From: VXOI01 sp965261945
GTDB lineage: Bacteria > Chloroflexota > Dehalococcoidia > Lucifugimonadales > UBA3495
Assembly: GCA_965261945.1 (NCBI GenBank)
Contig: CBDHEF010000002.1
Span: forward strand, 682,001-746,000
Length of the DNA: 64,000 nucleotides
Reading direction: 5' to 3'
The notes beneath the pieces were generated by a model. It saw only the letters and a list, made by a program, of their open reading frames with translations. It searched no databases and had not been told where the DNA came from. The translations under genes were made by a program, and so were the position numbers. The number at the start of each line of letters is the position of its first letter. Position 1 is the first letter of the stretch. Positions 16,467 to 24,506 of the stretch are shown here, in pieces.

Positions 16467-17311
16467 ATGCAATTTACCAAGATGGAAGGCGCGGGCAACG
16501 ACTACGTATATATTGACGCCCGCAACCGGGAGCATGACTGGCCCGAGCTTTCGCGCAAGATGAGTGACCGGCATTTCGGCGTCGGCAGCGACGGGCTGAT
16601 TCTCATCGCCGACTCCGACGTGGCTGACCTTAAGATGGTGATGTTCAACGCCGACGGCTCACAGGGTGAGATGTGCGGCAACGGCATCCGCTGCTTCGCC
16701 AAGTACGCCATCGAACGCGACATCGCAGCCCCTTCCGGCGGCGGCCTGACCGTTGAAACGCTGGCCGGCATCCGCACGGTAACCCCCACCTACGACGGGA
16801 CGCGCATCACCGGCGCGCGGGTGGCCATGGGCGCTCCCGTCCTGACGCCCTCTGAGGTTCCGGTGTTCCTGGCCGAGGAACTGCCCCCTCCGGTGCTGGC
16901 CTACCCCTTCGCGATGGACGGCTACGACCTGCCCCTCAGCTTCGTATCCATGGGAAATCCCCACGCCGTAACCTTCATAGAGCAGCCGGTATCTGACTTC
17001 CCGCTGCTCACGGTCGGCCCCAAAGTGGAGCATCACCCCATGTTCCCCCGCCGGGTCAACTTCGAGATAGTCAACGTGGACGCCCCGGGCAAGCTGACCG
17101 CCGCGTCTGGGAGCGGGGCAGCGGCGAGACCCTGGCCTGCGGCACCGGCGCCTGCGCCATAGCCGTAGCCGCCCGGCTGTCCGGCCACTGCGGCGATGAA
17201 GTGGATATAACACTCCCAGGCGGCACACTCCGCATCCAGTGGGATGGCGTCGGCGAGGTAATCATGGAAGGCCCGGCTACCGAAGTCTTCAGCGGAGAGT
17301 GGGATAGCTGA
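16467..17311 (+). pseudogene. dapF: Diaminopimelate epimerase, frameshifted near the 3' end
   Basis: DapF converts LL- to meso-diaminopimelate. The first frame gives the N-terminal 210 residues, including FTKMEGAGNDYVY, the active-site cysteine in EMCGNGIRC and SMGNPHAV. At about 17100-17105 one base (probably a C in GCCCGC) is missing, and the second catalytic cysteine, in ACGTGAC, continues in another frame through to TGA at 17309-17311. That shifted frame ends exactly where the next gene's ATG overlaps (TGATG), so the original gene structure is clear. CAGGAGCCGAGG precedes the ATG at 16467. Either a true lesion or a sequencing error in a homopolymer-like C run. Confidence 0.88.
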
Positions 17312-17898
17312 TGACCACCACCGGCACAAAAAGACTCACTTTCGACGAGTGGCAGGCGTTGCCGGAAACGAACCATAAATGTGAAGTGGTGGATGGGGTG
17401 CTGGTAATGCCGCCTAGCCCGTTAGGTGAACATCCGTGGGCAATTCGAGTCTTTCTTGGCGCATTGCATCCCTTTTTGGCGGAAAGTGGGTTGGGTATTG
17501 CTCTCACAGCGCCCTATGACGTTCTGATACTAAGAGAACCGCTACGTGTCCGCCAGCCGGATATTCTGGTTATAAACGCGGAACTGACGGGCATCAACCG
17601 CCCGGCCGATTTAGTGGGCCTACCTTTCCTGGAAAAGCCGCCGCTGCTAGTGGTGGAGGTGCTGTCGCCCAGCAACACCCGTCGCGACATAGAGCAGAGG
17701 TTGTCCGATTACCGGAGCATCGGAGTGCCGGAGTGCTGGCTGCCCCGCTTCCCCAGCCGGTCGGTGGAAGTGGTGCGACTGACACCGGAATCCACCACTA
17801 CGGTTGCAACCTACGGCATGGGCGATGTCCTGCGCTCGGAGATGCTGCCCGGTTTCACGCTTCCCATCGCCGACATTTTCGGGCCGCTGCTGGGGTAG
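17311..17898 (+). CDS. Uma2 family (DUF820) PD-(D/E)XK nuclease-like protein
   Basis: 195 aa Uma2-family protein with a restriction-endonuclease-like fold of unknown physiological role. N-terminal FDEWQALPETNHKCEVVDGVLVM, then the catalytic pattern RQPDILVI and LVVEVLSPSN, and the ERLSDY-type helix (here IEQRLSDYRSIGVPECWL). The start ATG overlaps the dapF stop. Uma2 genes are often present in many scattered copies; two others are in this window (54749-55444 intact, 63587-63899 decayed). Confidence 0.85.
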   Translation: MTTTGTKRLTFDEWQALPETNHKCEVVDGVLVMPPSPLGEHPWAIRVFLGALHPFLAESGLGIALTAPYDVLILREPLRVRQPDILVINAELTGINRPADLVGLPFLEKPPLLVVEVLSPSNTRRDIEQRLSDYRSIGVPECWLPRFPSRSVEVVRLTPESTTTVATYGMGDVLRSEMLPGFTLPIADIFGPLLG

Positions 17899-17912
17899 CG
17901 CAAGAGGCTGTT

Positions 17913-18072
17913 GTGAAGCTGTACAAGCTGCCTATAGTTTTGGGGGATACCGATACAAAACGACCGGACGACCTCCATCCCCAATCGGCGGGCAAGAGAC
18001 TTAAGACCGGGAACTATAGCTGCGATTCTGCGGGACCTGGGTATCTCCCGGAACGATTTGAACCGCGCGTGA
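17913..18072 (+). pseudogene. HicA-like toxin remnant
   Basis: Read across two frames, this 160 bp stretch resembles a HicA mRNA interferase: an N-terminal KLPIV-like piece, then in a second frame DRTTSIPNRRARDLRPGT followed by IAAILRDLGISRNDL and a TGA at 18070-18072. The central segment, including the usual GSH histidine region, is missing or shifted. No hicB partner is adjacent. Likely a decayed toxin gene; identification by pattern only. Confidence 0.5.
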
Positions 18073-18118
18073 ACCATTGCATCACTACTTCGAGAAACTT
18101 GGAACAGAGGCCGCAAGG

Positions 18119-19297
18119 ATGAAATTTTCTGACCGATTGGGCAAGCTGGCCCCCTATCCATTCGTGGAAATCTCCCGCATCATAGCGGCCAAGCGGGCCG
18201 CCGGGGCCGATGTGGTGACCTTCGGCATCGGCGACCCCGACATTCCCACGCCGCAGCCCATCATCGACCGCCTGCTGACGGCGTCCCAGTATCCGCCCAA
18301 CCACCGCTACCCGGAGACCGACGGGCTACCGGAGATGCGCCGGGCCATCGCCGAGTGGTATGACAACCGCTTCGGCGTCAAGCTCGACCCGGATACCGAG
18401 GTACTGCCGCTGATTGGGGCGAAGGAAGGCATCGGTCACGCCGCCTTCTGCTTCCTGGATCCTGGCGACATCGCCTTGGTGCCGGACCCAGCCTATCCCG
18501 TGTACGGCGTCGGCGCCATGTTCGCCGGGGCGGAGAGTTACATAATGCCGCTATATGAGCGCAACGGGTGGCTGCCGGAGCTTGACGCCATCCCCGCCGA
18601 CGTGGCCCGCGCCGCCAAGGTGATGTGGCTCAACTACCCCAACAATCCCACCAGCGCCGTCGCCACCGAGGAAGACCTGGCCTCCGCCATGGCCTTCTGC
18701 CGGGAAAACGACATCGCCCTGCTCCACGACGCCGCCTACAGCGAGGTAGGGTACGACGGCTACCGGGCCGCCAGCTATATGCAACTGGAGGGCGCAAAGG
18801 ACATCGGCATCGAGTTCCATTCCCTCTCCAAGACCTACAACATGACCGGCTGGCGCATCGGCATGGCGGTGGGCAATGCCGATATGATCAAGGCGCTGTT
18901 CCAGATTAAAGCCAACTTGGATTCCGGTGTGCCACAGGCGGTGCAGGAGATGGCAATGGAGGCCCTCACCGGCCCCCAGGACTGCGTGGACGAAAATGTG
19001 GCCATCTACCAGCTCCGCCGCGACCGGGTGGTGCAGGCGTGCCGCAGCGCAGGTATGGAAGTCGAGGTACCGAGGGCCAGCCTCTACATTTGGGCCAAAG
19101 TGCCCGCAGGCTTCACCTCCGCCGAGCTTGCCCAGCGCCTGCTGGAAGACCTGGATGTGGTGGTCACCCCCGGCTCCAGCTACGGGCGCTATGGCGAGGG
19201 CTACATCCGCCTGTCTCTCACCACCCCCGACGAGCAGGTGGAAAAGGGATGCCAGCGCATCGAAGGGTGGACCATACCGGCGCCGCAGGGAGGTTAA
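18119..19297 (+). CDS. dapL: LL-diaminopimelate aminotransferase
   Basis: About 392 aa class I/II PLP aminotransferase of the DapL branch, making LL-diaminopimelate directly from tetrahydrodipicolinate and glutamate. It has VTFGIGDPDIPTP, YPETDGLPEMR, the Asn/Pro signature NYPNNPTSA, and the PLP lysine in HSLSKTYNMTGWRIG. Arginine in GYIRLSLTTP is the carboxylate ligand. Placed close to dapF, it supports the four-step aminotransferase route to lysine (DapL then DapF). The ATG at 18119 is the family-like start; an upstream in-frame ATG at 18077 lies in the hicA remnant. Confidence 0.9.
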   Translation: MKFSDRLGKLAPYPFVEISRIIAAKRAAGADVVTFGIGDPDIPTPQPIIDRLLTASQYPPNHRYPETDGLPEMRRAIAEWYDNRFGVKLDPDTEVLPLIGAKEGIGHAAFCFLDPGDIALVPDPAYPVYGVGAMFAGAESYIMPLYERNGWLPELDAIPADVARAAKVMWLNYPNNPTSAVATEEDLASAMAFCRENDIALLHDAAYSEVGYDGYRAASYMQLEGAKDIGIEFHSLSKTYNMTGWRIGMAVGNADMIKALFQIKANLDSGVPQAVQEMAMEALTGPQDCVDENVAIYQLRRDRVVQACRSAGMEVEVPRASLYIWAKVPAGFTSAELAQRLLEDLDVVVTPGSSYGRYGEGYIRLSLTTPDEQVEKGCQRIEGWTIPAPQGG

Positions 19298-19301
19298 TCC
19301 C

Positions 19302-20609
19302 ATCGCCAAATCGAGACTGCATAGAGGCCCGGACAGCGGGCACAAGAAGGCGGCAAGACCGTCGCGCCTGGTTGACGTAACGCCGGAACGGGAGCGCGCC
19401 ATTCTGGTGGCGGTCGAACTAAAGGGCCGCAACCAGCTTTGGGCGTTGGAAGATACGCTGGGCGAACTGCGCCATCTCACTGAGTCGGCGGGAGCGGATG
19501 TTGTCGGTATCGTCCATCAGCGGGCCGAGCGCCTCACTCCCACCTACATCGGCAAGGGCAAGCTGGACGAACTCCGAGAACTGATTGAACAACAATCTGC
19601 CAGCGTTGTAATTTTCGATGATGAGCTCACTCCGACACAGCAGCGAAACCTGGAAGCGGCCATTGCTCCCAAGTCCTTCACCCGGAACGGTGAACAGACC
19701 GAAGTCAAGGTCATAGACCGCACCGCTCTGATCCTGGACGTTTTTGGCCGCCACGCATCCACCTACGAGGGAAAGCTACAGGTGGAGCTGGCCCAGCACG
19801 AGTATCTGCTGCCGCGTCTGGCCGGCCAGTGGTCCCACTTGGAGCGCCTTGGCGGCGGCATCGGGACCCGCGGGCCGGGCGAAACCCAGATAGAGACCGA
19901 CCGTCGGTTGGTACGCCGCCGCCTCCAGAAGATACGCTCGGAGCTGGACGACGTACGCCGTCGCCGAACCCTGCACATGGACCGGCGCAAAAAGTCAGCC
20001 ATCCCCATGGCCACGCTGGTGGGCTACACCAATGCCGGCAAGAGCACGTTGTTCAACGCGCTGGTCCGCTCCGGTACTTCGCCCGGCGAGCACGCTTCAC
20101 TGGCCGCCGACCAACTCTTCTCTACCCTCGACCCCGTGACGCGCCGTATACGCTTGCCGTCGGGCGCCCCTTTACTGTTGAGCGACACCGTGGGTTTCAT
20201 CCAGAGGCTCTCACCCAATGTCATCGCCGCCTTCCGCGCCACGCTCGAGGAACTGGACCGCGCTGACGTTCTGCTCCACGTCATCGACGTTTCGCACCCC
20301 AAGGCCCCGGAACAGACCGAGGTGGTAGAGCAGACGTTGGAGGAACTCGGCTTGGGCGACCGCCCACGCCTCCTTGTCATAAACAAAATGGACCTTCTTA
20401 CCGACTCCGCGGCCTCTTCCGGGGAGTCGGACGCAGGGCGGGCCTTCTCAGTCGGCGCGAATTGGGAGAAGGACGCCGCATCAGGAGTTTTGGTGTCGGC
20501 GGAGAAGGGCTGGAACTTGGACCACCTGCTGGCCGAGATCGAAAACCAGTTGGTCAACATAGACGGCCCGCTGCTGATGACCGAGGAATTCGCCGAAGGA
20601 TGGCGCTGA
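19302..20609 (+). CDS. hflX: GTPase HflX, start codon unclear
   Basis: About 435 aa ribosome-associated GTPase that helps split stalled or heat-damaged ribosomes. N-terminal HflX domain with YIGKGKLDEL, VIFDDELTPTQQRNLE and LGGGIGTRGPGETQIE; G domain with G1 GYTNAGKST, G3 DTVGF, G4 NKMD and G5 SAEKG. No ATG, GTG or TTG lies in frame near the expected start: AGGGAGG at 19287-19293 points to ATC at 19302, 8 bases downstream. Either AUC initiation, a CTG a little further on, or a base error. It follows dapL by 4 bases. Confidence 0.88.
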   Translation: MAKSRLHRGPDSGHKKAARPSRLVDVTPERERAILVAVELKGRNQLWALEDTLGELRHLTESAGADVVGIVHQRAERLTPTYIGKGKLDELRELIEQQSASVVIFDDELTPTQQRNLEAAIAPKSFTRNGEQTEVKVIDRTALILDVFGRHASTYEGKLQVELAQHEYLLPRLAGQWSHLERLGGGIGTRGPGETQIETDRRLVRRRLQKIRSELDDVRRRRTLHMDRRKKSAIPMATLVGYTNAGKSTLFNALVRSGTSPGEHASLAADQLFSTLDPVTRRIRLPSGAPLLLSDTVGFIQRLSPNVIAAFRATLEELDRADVLLHVIDVSHPKAPEQTEVVEQTLEELGLGDRPRLLVINKMDLLTDSAASSGESDAGRAFSVGANWEKDAASGVLVSAEKGWNLDHLLAEIENQLVNIDGPLLMTEEFAEGWR

Positions 20610-20823
20610 TCTCGAACGGAGCCAAAGACCTGCCGCCAAGGCCGTAAAATTCCCGCGACAGGTTGGTTCGCACAAGATACGTTATGTTAGTTTAGGGCGA
20701 TTTTTCAGGTATTTTACATAATATCGCCTATACAGCGAAGCAAATTGACAGACCCTTCCTCGGTTCCCTGAGCCACAGAGCAGTCGCGTAGAGTACCAGC
20801 GGCGATTTTCGGCGCTGTCAGGG

Positions 20824-20853
20824 TTGCGTCATTGGCGGCGAGTTCCGTATAAT
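20824..20853 (+). promoter_or_regulatory. Sigma70-like promoter of the tRNA-Val/Leu/Arg cluster
   Basis: TTGCGT (20824-20829), an 18-base spacer, and a consensus TATAAT (20848-20853) stand about 20 bases before the tRNA-Val gene. The 260 bp between hflX and the tRNAs holds no gene; it is locally AT-rich. Confidence 0.65.
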
Positions 20854-20872
20854 TACTAATTGTCCCCCACAA

Positions 20873-20949
20873 GGGCGGTTAGCTCAGTTGGTCAGAGCGC
20901 CTCGTTCACACCGAGGAGGTCGGAGGTTCAAGTCCTCCATCGCCCACCA
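20873..20949 (+). tRNA. tRNA-Val(CAC)
   Basis: Acceptor GGGCGGT/ATCGCCC, D arm with AGCTCAGTTGGT, anticodon stem CCTCG/CGAGG around loop TTCACAC (anticodon CAC), T arm GGAGG-TTCAAGT-CCTCC, and an encoded CCA. Confidence 0.95.
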
Positions 20950-20995
20950 GGTCGAAGGGACCGGAGAGAACCGGGTAGAATCCCGGACTCGACAC

Positions 20996-21081
20996 GCCGA
21001 GGTGGCGGAATGGCAGACGCGCTGCGTTCAGGGCGCAGTGTCCTTACGGATGTGTGGGTTCAAATCCCTCCCTCGGCACCA
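20996..21081 (+). tRNA. tRNA-Leu(CAG)
   Basis: 86-base type II tRNA with acceptor GCCGAGG/CCTCGGC, anticodon stem CTGCG/CGCAG around TTCAGGG (anticodon CAG), a long variable arm (TGTCCTTACGGATGTG) and encoded CCA. Confidence 0.95.
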
Positions 21082-21125
21082 ATTAGCAACCAAGTCTGGC
21101 AACCAGATTCAGTGGCGCCCATCGT

Positions 21126-21201
21126 GCGCTTGTAGCTCAGCGGATAGAGCGCTGCCCTGCGGAGGCAGAGGTCGTGAGTTCGAATCTCGCCAAGCGCACC
21201 A
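21126..21201 (+). tRNA. tRNA-Arg(GCG)
   Basis: Acceptor GCGCTTG/CAAGCGC, D arm AGCTCAGCGGAT, anticodon stem CTGCC/GGCAG around CTGCGGA (anticodon GCG), T arm with TTCGAAT, and encoded CCA. Confidence 0.95.
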
Positions 21202-21218
21202 CTTCCCCTAAACGCAAA

Positions 21219-21249
21219 CGCAGGGGCGGGTTTCAAACCCGCCCCTGCG
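21219..21249. repeat. GC-rich 12 bp hairpin after tRNA-Arg
   Basis: CGCAGGGGCGGG pairs perfectly with CCCGCCCCTGCG around a TTTCAAA loop. It may end transcription of the tRNA cluster, although no T-run follows, and it has the form of a dispersed intergenic palindrome. Confidence 0.5.
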
Positions 21250-21290
21250 CCGTTAATGGCGAGTTTGTCGAACCACTCAGGGCTTTACGC

Positions 21291-21324
21291 CCCTCACCCT
21301 AACCCTCCCCGCGGGGAGAGGGAA
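21291..21324. repeat. Dispersed CCTCACCCTAACCCTC repeat (family A)
   Basis: CCCCTCACCCTAACCCTCC followed by CCGCGGGGAGAGGG, a copy of the repeat found also near 7081 and 31480. It lies just before the convergent NHL-protein stop. Confidence 0.55.
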
Positions 21325-21328
21325 CTCA

Positions 21329-22162
21329 TCAGAGTTTCACGAATTTCTGCACCCGCTGGTTGGCTGTGTCGACGCCGTAGATGCTCCCCTCCGAATCAGT
21401 GTAGACTTGGTGCGCTCCCTCGAATGTCCGTCCCCGTGCCAGCAGTTCCCCATCCAGCGTGTACAGGCTGATGCGTGGAATCTGGTCGGTGACGTAGACA
21501 ACCTGAGCCGCGTCGATGTGAATGCCCATGGGACACTTGAAGTCGGTCCACTCCGCCAGAAACTCCCCTTCCGCCGTGAACACCTGCACCCGGTGGTTTT
21601 CCCGGTCGGCGACGTAGACCCTTCCATCAGGGGAAACCCGCACGCTGTGGGGCACGCGGAACTGCCCCGGCCCGCTGCCCGGACTGCCGAAGCTGTTTAT
21701 GTAATCTCCGGCGGCGCTGAAGCGGTGGACGCTGGAGTTGCCGTAGCCGTCGGCCACGTACATCTCGCCCGACGGCGCAACGCAAACGTCCGCCGGATGG
21801 TTGAAGGGCGCCTGCATCGCTGCCTGGTCTCGCGTCCCCAGCGACCGGAGCAGCCGACCTCCGGTGTCGTACAGCAACACCTGATGAGCGTCCCGGTCGG
21901 TGAGATAGACGGTGTCGTCGGGCCCGACGTGGATGTGGTGCGCGTCGGCGGGCACGCCTTCCCGCCGCTCCCACGGCTCCAGGAAATGCCCGTTGCGGTC
22001 GAACACCAGCACCGGCGGCCCTTGCCTCTGGAACACGTACACCCGGTCCAGGGAATCCACCGCCACGCCGCTGGGCCCCTGCAACGTCATTCCGGACGGA
22101 AGTCTGGCCCAATCCGGCTGATATTCGTACCTGAAATCTCCTGCTCCAATGGTTGCTGGCAT
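21329..22162 (-). CDS. NHL-repeat beta-propeller protein
   Basis: 277 aa protein built of about six NHL-type blades, each with a GVAVDSLDRVYV- or VRVSPDGRVYVADREN-like segment followed by an RVQVF- or SVHRF-type strand. Such propellers are found in peptidyl-hydroxyglycine lyase-like enzymes and in scaffold proteins; no enzyme-specific residues stand out. There is no clear signal peptide in the frame, so it is probably cytosolic. It is divergent from the SDR gene, with which it shares a 130 bp upstream region. Confidence 0.8.
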   Translation of the reverse strand: MPATIGAGDFRYEYQPDWARLPSGMTLQGPSGVAVDSLDRVYVFQRQGPPVLVFDRNGHFLEPWERREGVPADAHHIHVGPDDTVYLTDRDAHQVLLYDTGGRLLRSLGTRDQAAMQAPFNHPADVCVAPSGEMYVADGYGNSSVHRFSAAGDYINSFGSPGSGPGQFRVPHSVRVSPDGRVYVADRENHRVQVFTAEGEFLAEWTDFKCPMGIHIDAAQVVYVTDQIPRISLYTLDGELLARGRTFEGAHQVYTDSEGSIYGVDTANQRVQKFVKL

Positions 22163-22290
22163 TGCACCCTCCCGTCTGGGTTATTTCGCCCGTGCTATAC
22201 TGCCGCTACGGACTTTCCGCCCTGACTTATGTCATATTACTTCATATTTTGCGCCCGGATTCGTGGCCGGGCATCGTCTGGGAGGCAACG

Positions 22291-23067
22291 GTGAAACTGG
22301 ATGGTTCAGTAATCGTAGTTACCGGCTCGTCCAACGGGCTGGGGGCGGCAACGGCCCGCATCGCCGCCTCCAAAGGCGCCCGGGTGCTGATCAACTACAC
22401 CAAGAGCGAGGCCGATGCCATAGAGACCGCCCAAGCCTGCCGCGATTTGGGCGGCGACGCGGTGTTATGTCAAGGCAACGTCGCTGAAGACGCCGATTGC
22501 CGTCGCATGGCCGCCACCGCTCTTGAGCAGTGGGGCCGCATTGACGGGCTGGTCAACAACGCCGGGTCATCGGTTTTCGCCAGCGCCGCCGACCTGGAGT
22601 CGCTGTCCGGCGAGGACTTCCTGAACATCTATGCGGTCAACGTGGTGGGCGCATACCAGATGATACGCGCCGTCACGCCCCACCTGAAGGCGCAGGGGGA
22701 CGGGTCGATCGTCAACGTCTCCTCCATCTCGGCGATCACCGGAGGCGGCAGTTCCATCGCCTACGCCGCCTCCAAGGCTGCGCTGAACACCATGACCATC
22801 TCTCTGGCGCGGTCGCTGGCCCCGCAGATACGGGTCAACGCAGTCTGCCCCGGCCCCGTCCCGACCAGGTGGTGGGGCGACGGGCTGGGGGAAGAGGGGG
22901 CAAAGAGGTTGTTCGACAGTTTCGAGAGGCAGGTCCCGTTGCAGGCGGCGCCGACGGCCGACAGCGTGGCCGACACCGTGGTCTGGCTGCTGGAAGCGGC
23001 CAGGCACGTCACCGGAGAGACCATCATGGTCGACTCAGGTATGCACCTGATAGGTTTCAAACCGTAA
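22291..23067 (+). CDS. SDR family oxidoreductase
   Basis: 258 aa classical short-chain dehydrogenase/reductase. Cofactor loop TGSSNGLG near residue 12, NNAG motif, catalytic Ser in VNVSSIS, and YAASK (Tyr-x-x-x-Lys). The acidic or basic residue choosing NAD or NADP is not decisive. The GTG at 22291 follows GGAGG by 5 bases; the open frame upstream to 22153 has no family similarity. The next gene, an enoyl-CoA hydratase, begins 32 bases downstream, so both may act on one acyl-CoA or ketone intermediate. Confidence 0.88.
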   Translation: MKLDGSVIVVTGSSNGLGAATARIAASKGARVLINYTKSEADAIETAQACRDLGGDAVLCQGNVAEDADCRRMAATALEQWGRIDGLVNNAGSSVFASAADLESLSGEDFLNIYAVNVVGAYQMIRAVTPHLKAQGDGSIVNVSSISAITGGGSSIAYAASKAALNTMTISLARSLAPQIRVNAVCPGPVPTRWWGDGLGEEGAKRLFDSFERQVPLQAAPTADSVADTVVWLLEAARHVTGETIMVDSGMHLIGFKP

Positions 23068-23099
23068 ACGCAGCCGTATTGACAAGGAGAGTTGAGAGC

Positions 23100-23987
23100 G
23101 TGGCTAACGAGAGTCCCTTGGAGATGGGCGGGCCCGGCACAGGGCCGAAACTGGTGGACTATCTGCTGTACGAGCCGGAGGAATCGGGCATCCTCTGGAT
23201 CAAGTTCAACCGCCCGGAGCGGATGAACGCCCTCATCGGCAACTCGCAGGAAAACGGCACCGTCGCCAAGGTCGGCGAGTATATGCGCGCCGGCGACGAC
23301 GACCCCAACATCCGCGTGATCGTGCTGACCGGTGTGGGGCGCGGCTTCTGTTCCGGGGCCGATATGCGCCGCGACACCGACCCGTCGCAGACCAGCGACA
23401 ATTTCATCGGCAACCGCGGCACCGAGGAAGGGCCGGACGCCGCCCGGCAGCACTTCTTCCACGGCTTCACCCACCTCCACCGCGACATTTCGCTCATTCG
23501 CAAGCCCACCGTCGCCATGATCAACGGCCCCGCCGTGGGCTCCGGCATGGACATGGCCCTGCACTGCGACATCCGCGTAGGCTGCGAGAACACCCGGTTC
23601 ATCGGCTATCAGCAGTTGGGGCAAATCATCGAGAACGGCGGCAGTTACTACCTCCCCAAGATGGCCGGGCTGGGCCGCGCCCTGGAATTCGCCTACACCG
23701 GCCACCTCGACGCCCAGCGGGCCTACGAATGGGGCCTGCTCAACTACCTGGTATCTTCAGAAGAACTGGAGCAGACCACCCGTGACCTCTGCGACCGCAT
23801 CATGCGCACCCCGCCGATGGTGCAATGGATCAGCAAGCGCATCATGCGAAGCGCCATGGACACCAGCTTGGAAAACACGATGGTGCTGACGTCCAACGCC
23901 GGCGGCATCCTGAACGGCTCCGACGACGCGGAAGAGGCGCGGCGGGCGTTCCTCGAGAAGCGGGCACCGGTGTTCCGGGGGCGGTAG
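23100..23987 (+). CDS. Enoyl-CoA hydratase/isomerase family protein
   Basis: 295 aa crotonase-fold protein acting on acyl-CoA thioesters. Oxyanion-hole segments are RGFCSGADM and INGPAVGSGMDMALHCDIR; the usual first catalytic glutamate region (here IIENGGSYYLPKMAG) and the C-terminal helix are present. A 35-residue insert after the first loop (RRDTDPSQTSDNFIGN and onward) is longer than in typical hydratases. The GTG start has AAGGAGAG 8 bases upstream. The 3' end of this gene is partly duplicated at 24454-24497, beyond the PaREP1-like gene. Confidence 0.87.
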   Translation: MANESPLEMGGPGTGPKLVDYLLYEPEESGILWIKFNRPERMNALIGNSQENGTVAKVGEYMRAGDDDPNIRVIVLTGVGRGFCSGADMRRDTDPSQTSDNFIGNRGTEEGPDAARQHFFHGFTHLHRDISLIRKPTVAMINGPAVGSGMDMALHCDIRVGCENTRFIGYQQLGQIIENGGSYYLPKMAGLGRALEFAYTGHLDAQRAYEWGLLNYLVSSEELEQTTRDLCDRIMRTPPMVQWISKRIMRSAMDTSLENTMVLTSNAGGILNGSDDAEEARRAFLEKRAPVFRGR

Positions 23988-24042
23988 CGGTCTACCGGAA
24001 TTTTTGCATAGGGCAAATGGATATATGGAGCCGGAGCAGGTT

Positions 24043-24441
24043 ATGTCCACACCTTCCATGGAGCCCGAAGAGACCGGCAATGCCGTAATCGACCACCGCC
24101 TGCGAGCCGGATATTTCTTGCAGAAAGGCCGCGAGTTTCTGGCCGACGGCGATTTGCATCAAGCGTCCGAAAAGGGATGGGCAGCTGCCGCCCACATCGT
24201 CAAGGCCGCTGCCACAGCTTACGGCTGGAGCTAAGAAAGCCACGACGAGTTTGACGCCGTGCTGGAACAGGCATCGACTCTGGCGGGAAACGACCGGATT
24301 CACGACCTCGGCAACGCCGCCCACTATCTGCACCGCAACTATTACAAACGCAAGTCGCTGCTGAATCCCGCCCGTATCCGGCGCAACCTCGATAACGTGG
24401 ACGAACTAATAAATTTGCTCCAGCCCTTATGCCAGCGCTAA
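24043..24441 (+). pseudogene. PaREP1-like gene with an in-frame TAA
   Basis: Two halves in one frame are split by a single TAA at 24232-24234. The first half has FLQKGREFLADGDLHQASEKGWAA-type helices ending AAATAYGWS; the second continues SHDEFDAVLEQASTLAG, LGNAAHYLHRNYY and a C-terminal VDELINLLQPL helix. This is the layout of PaREP1/HEPN-like proteins. The stop could be a true nonsense mutation. GGAGCAGG precedes the ATG at 24043. It is the third such gene in the window (others at 12757 and 13157). Confidence 0.65.
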
Positions 24442-24453
24442 TCCGTTGCCGCC

Positions 24454-24497
24454 GCGCTTTATTCGAAAGACGGGTGCCCGTGTTCCGGGGGCAGTAG
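24454..24497 (+). pseudogene. Duplicated 3' tail of the enoyl-CoA hydratase gene
   Basis: Translates as RALFERRVPVFRGQ then stop, matching RRAFLEKRAPVFRGR-stop at the end of the hydratase gene (23945-23987). The DNA CGTGTTCCGGGGGC-GTAG is shared. The PaREP1-like gene lies between the two tails, as if inserted there, or a second hydratase copy has been mostly lost. Confidence 0.6.
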
Positions 24498-24506
24498 GCC
24501 GCGGCT

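Noticed and set aside
18927..19301. Upstream extension of the hflX frame
   Set aside because: It lies wholly inside dapL in another frame and gives Arg/Pro-rich low-quality protein.
20873..21201. tRNA cluster as an integrated-element border
   Set aside because: No integrase, no tRNA 3' end duplication and no change in gene content directly beside it.
22869..23099. Upstream extension of the enoyl-CoA hydratase frame
   Set aside because: It overlaps the SDR gene in another frame; the GTG at 23100 has a proper ribosome site.
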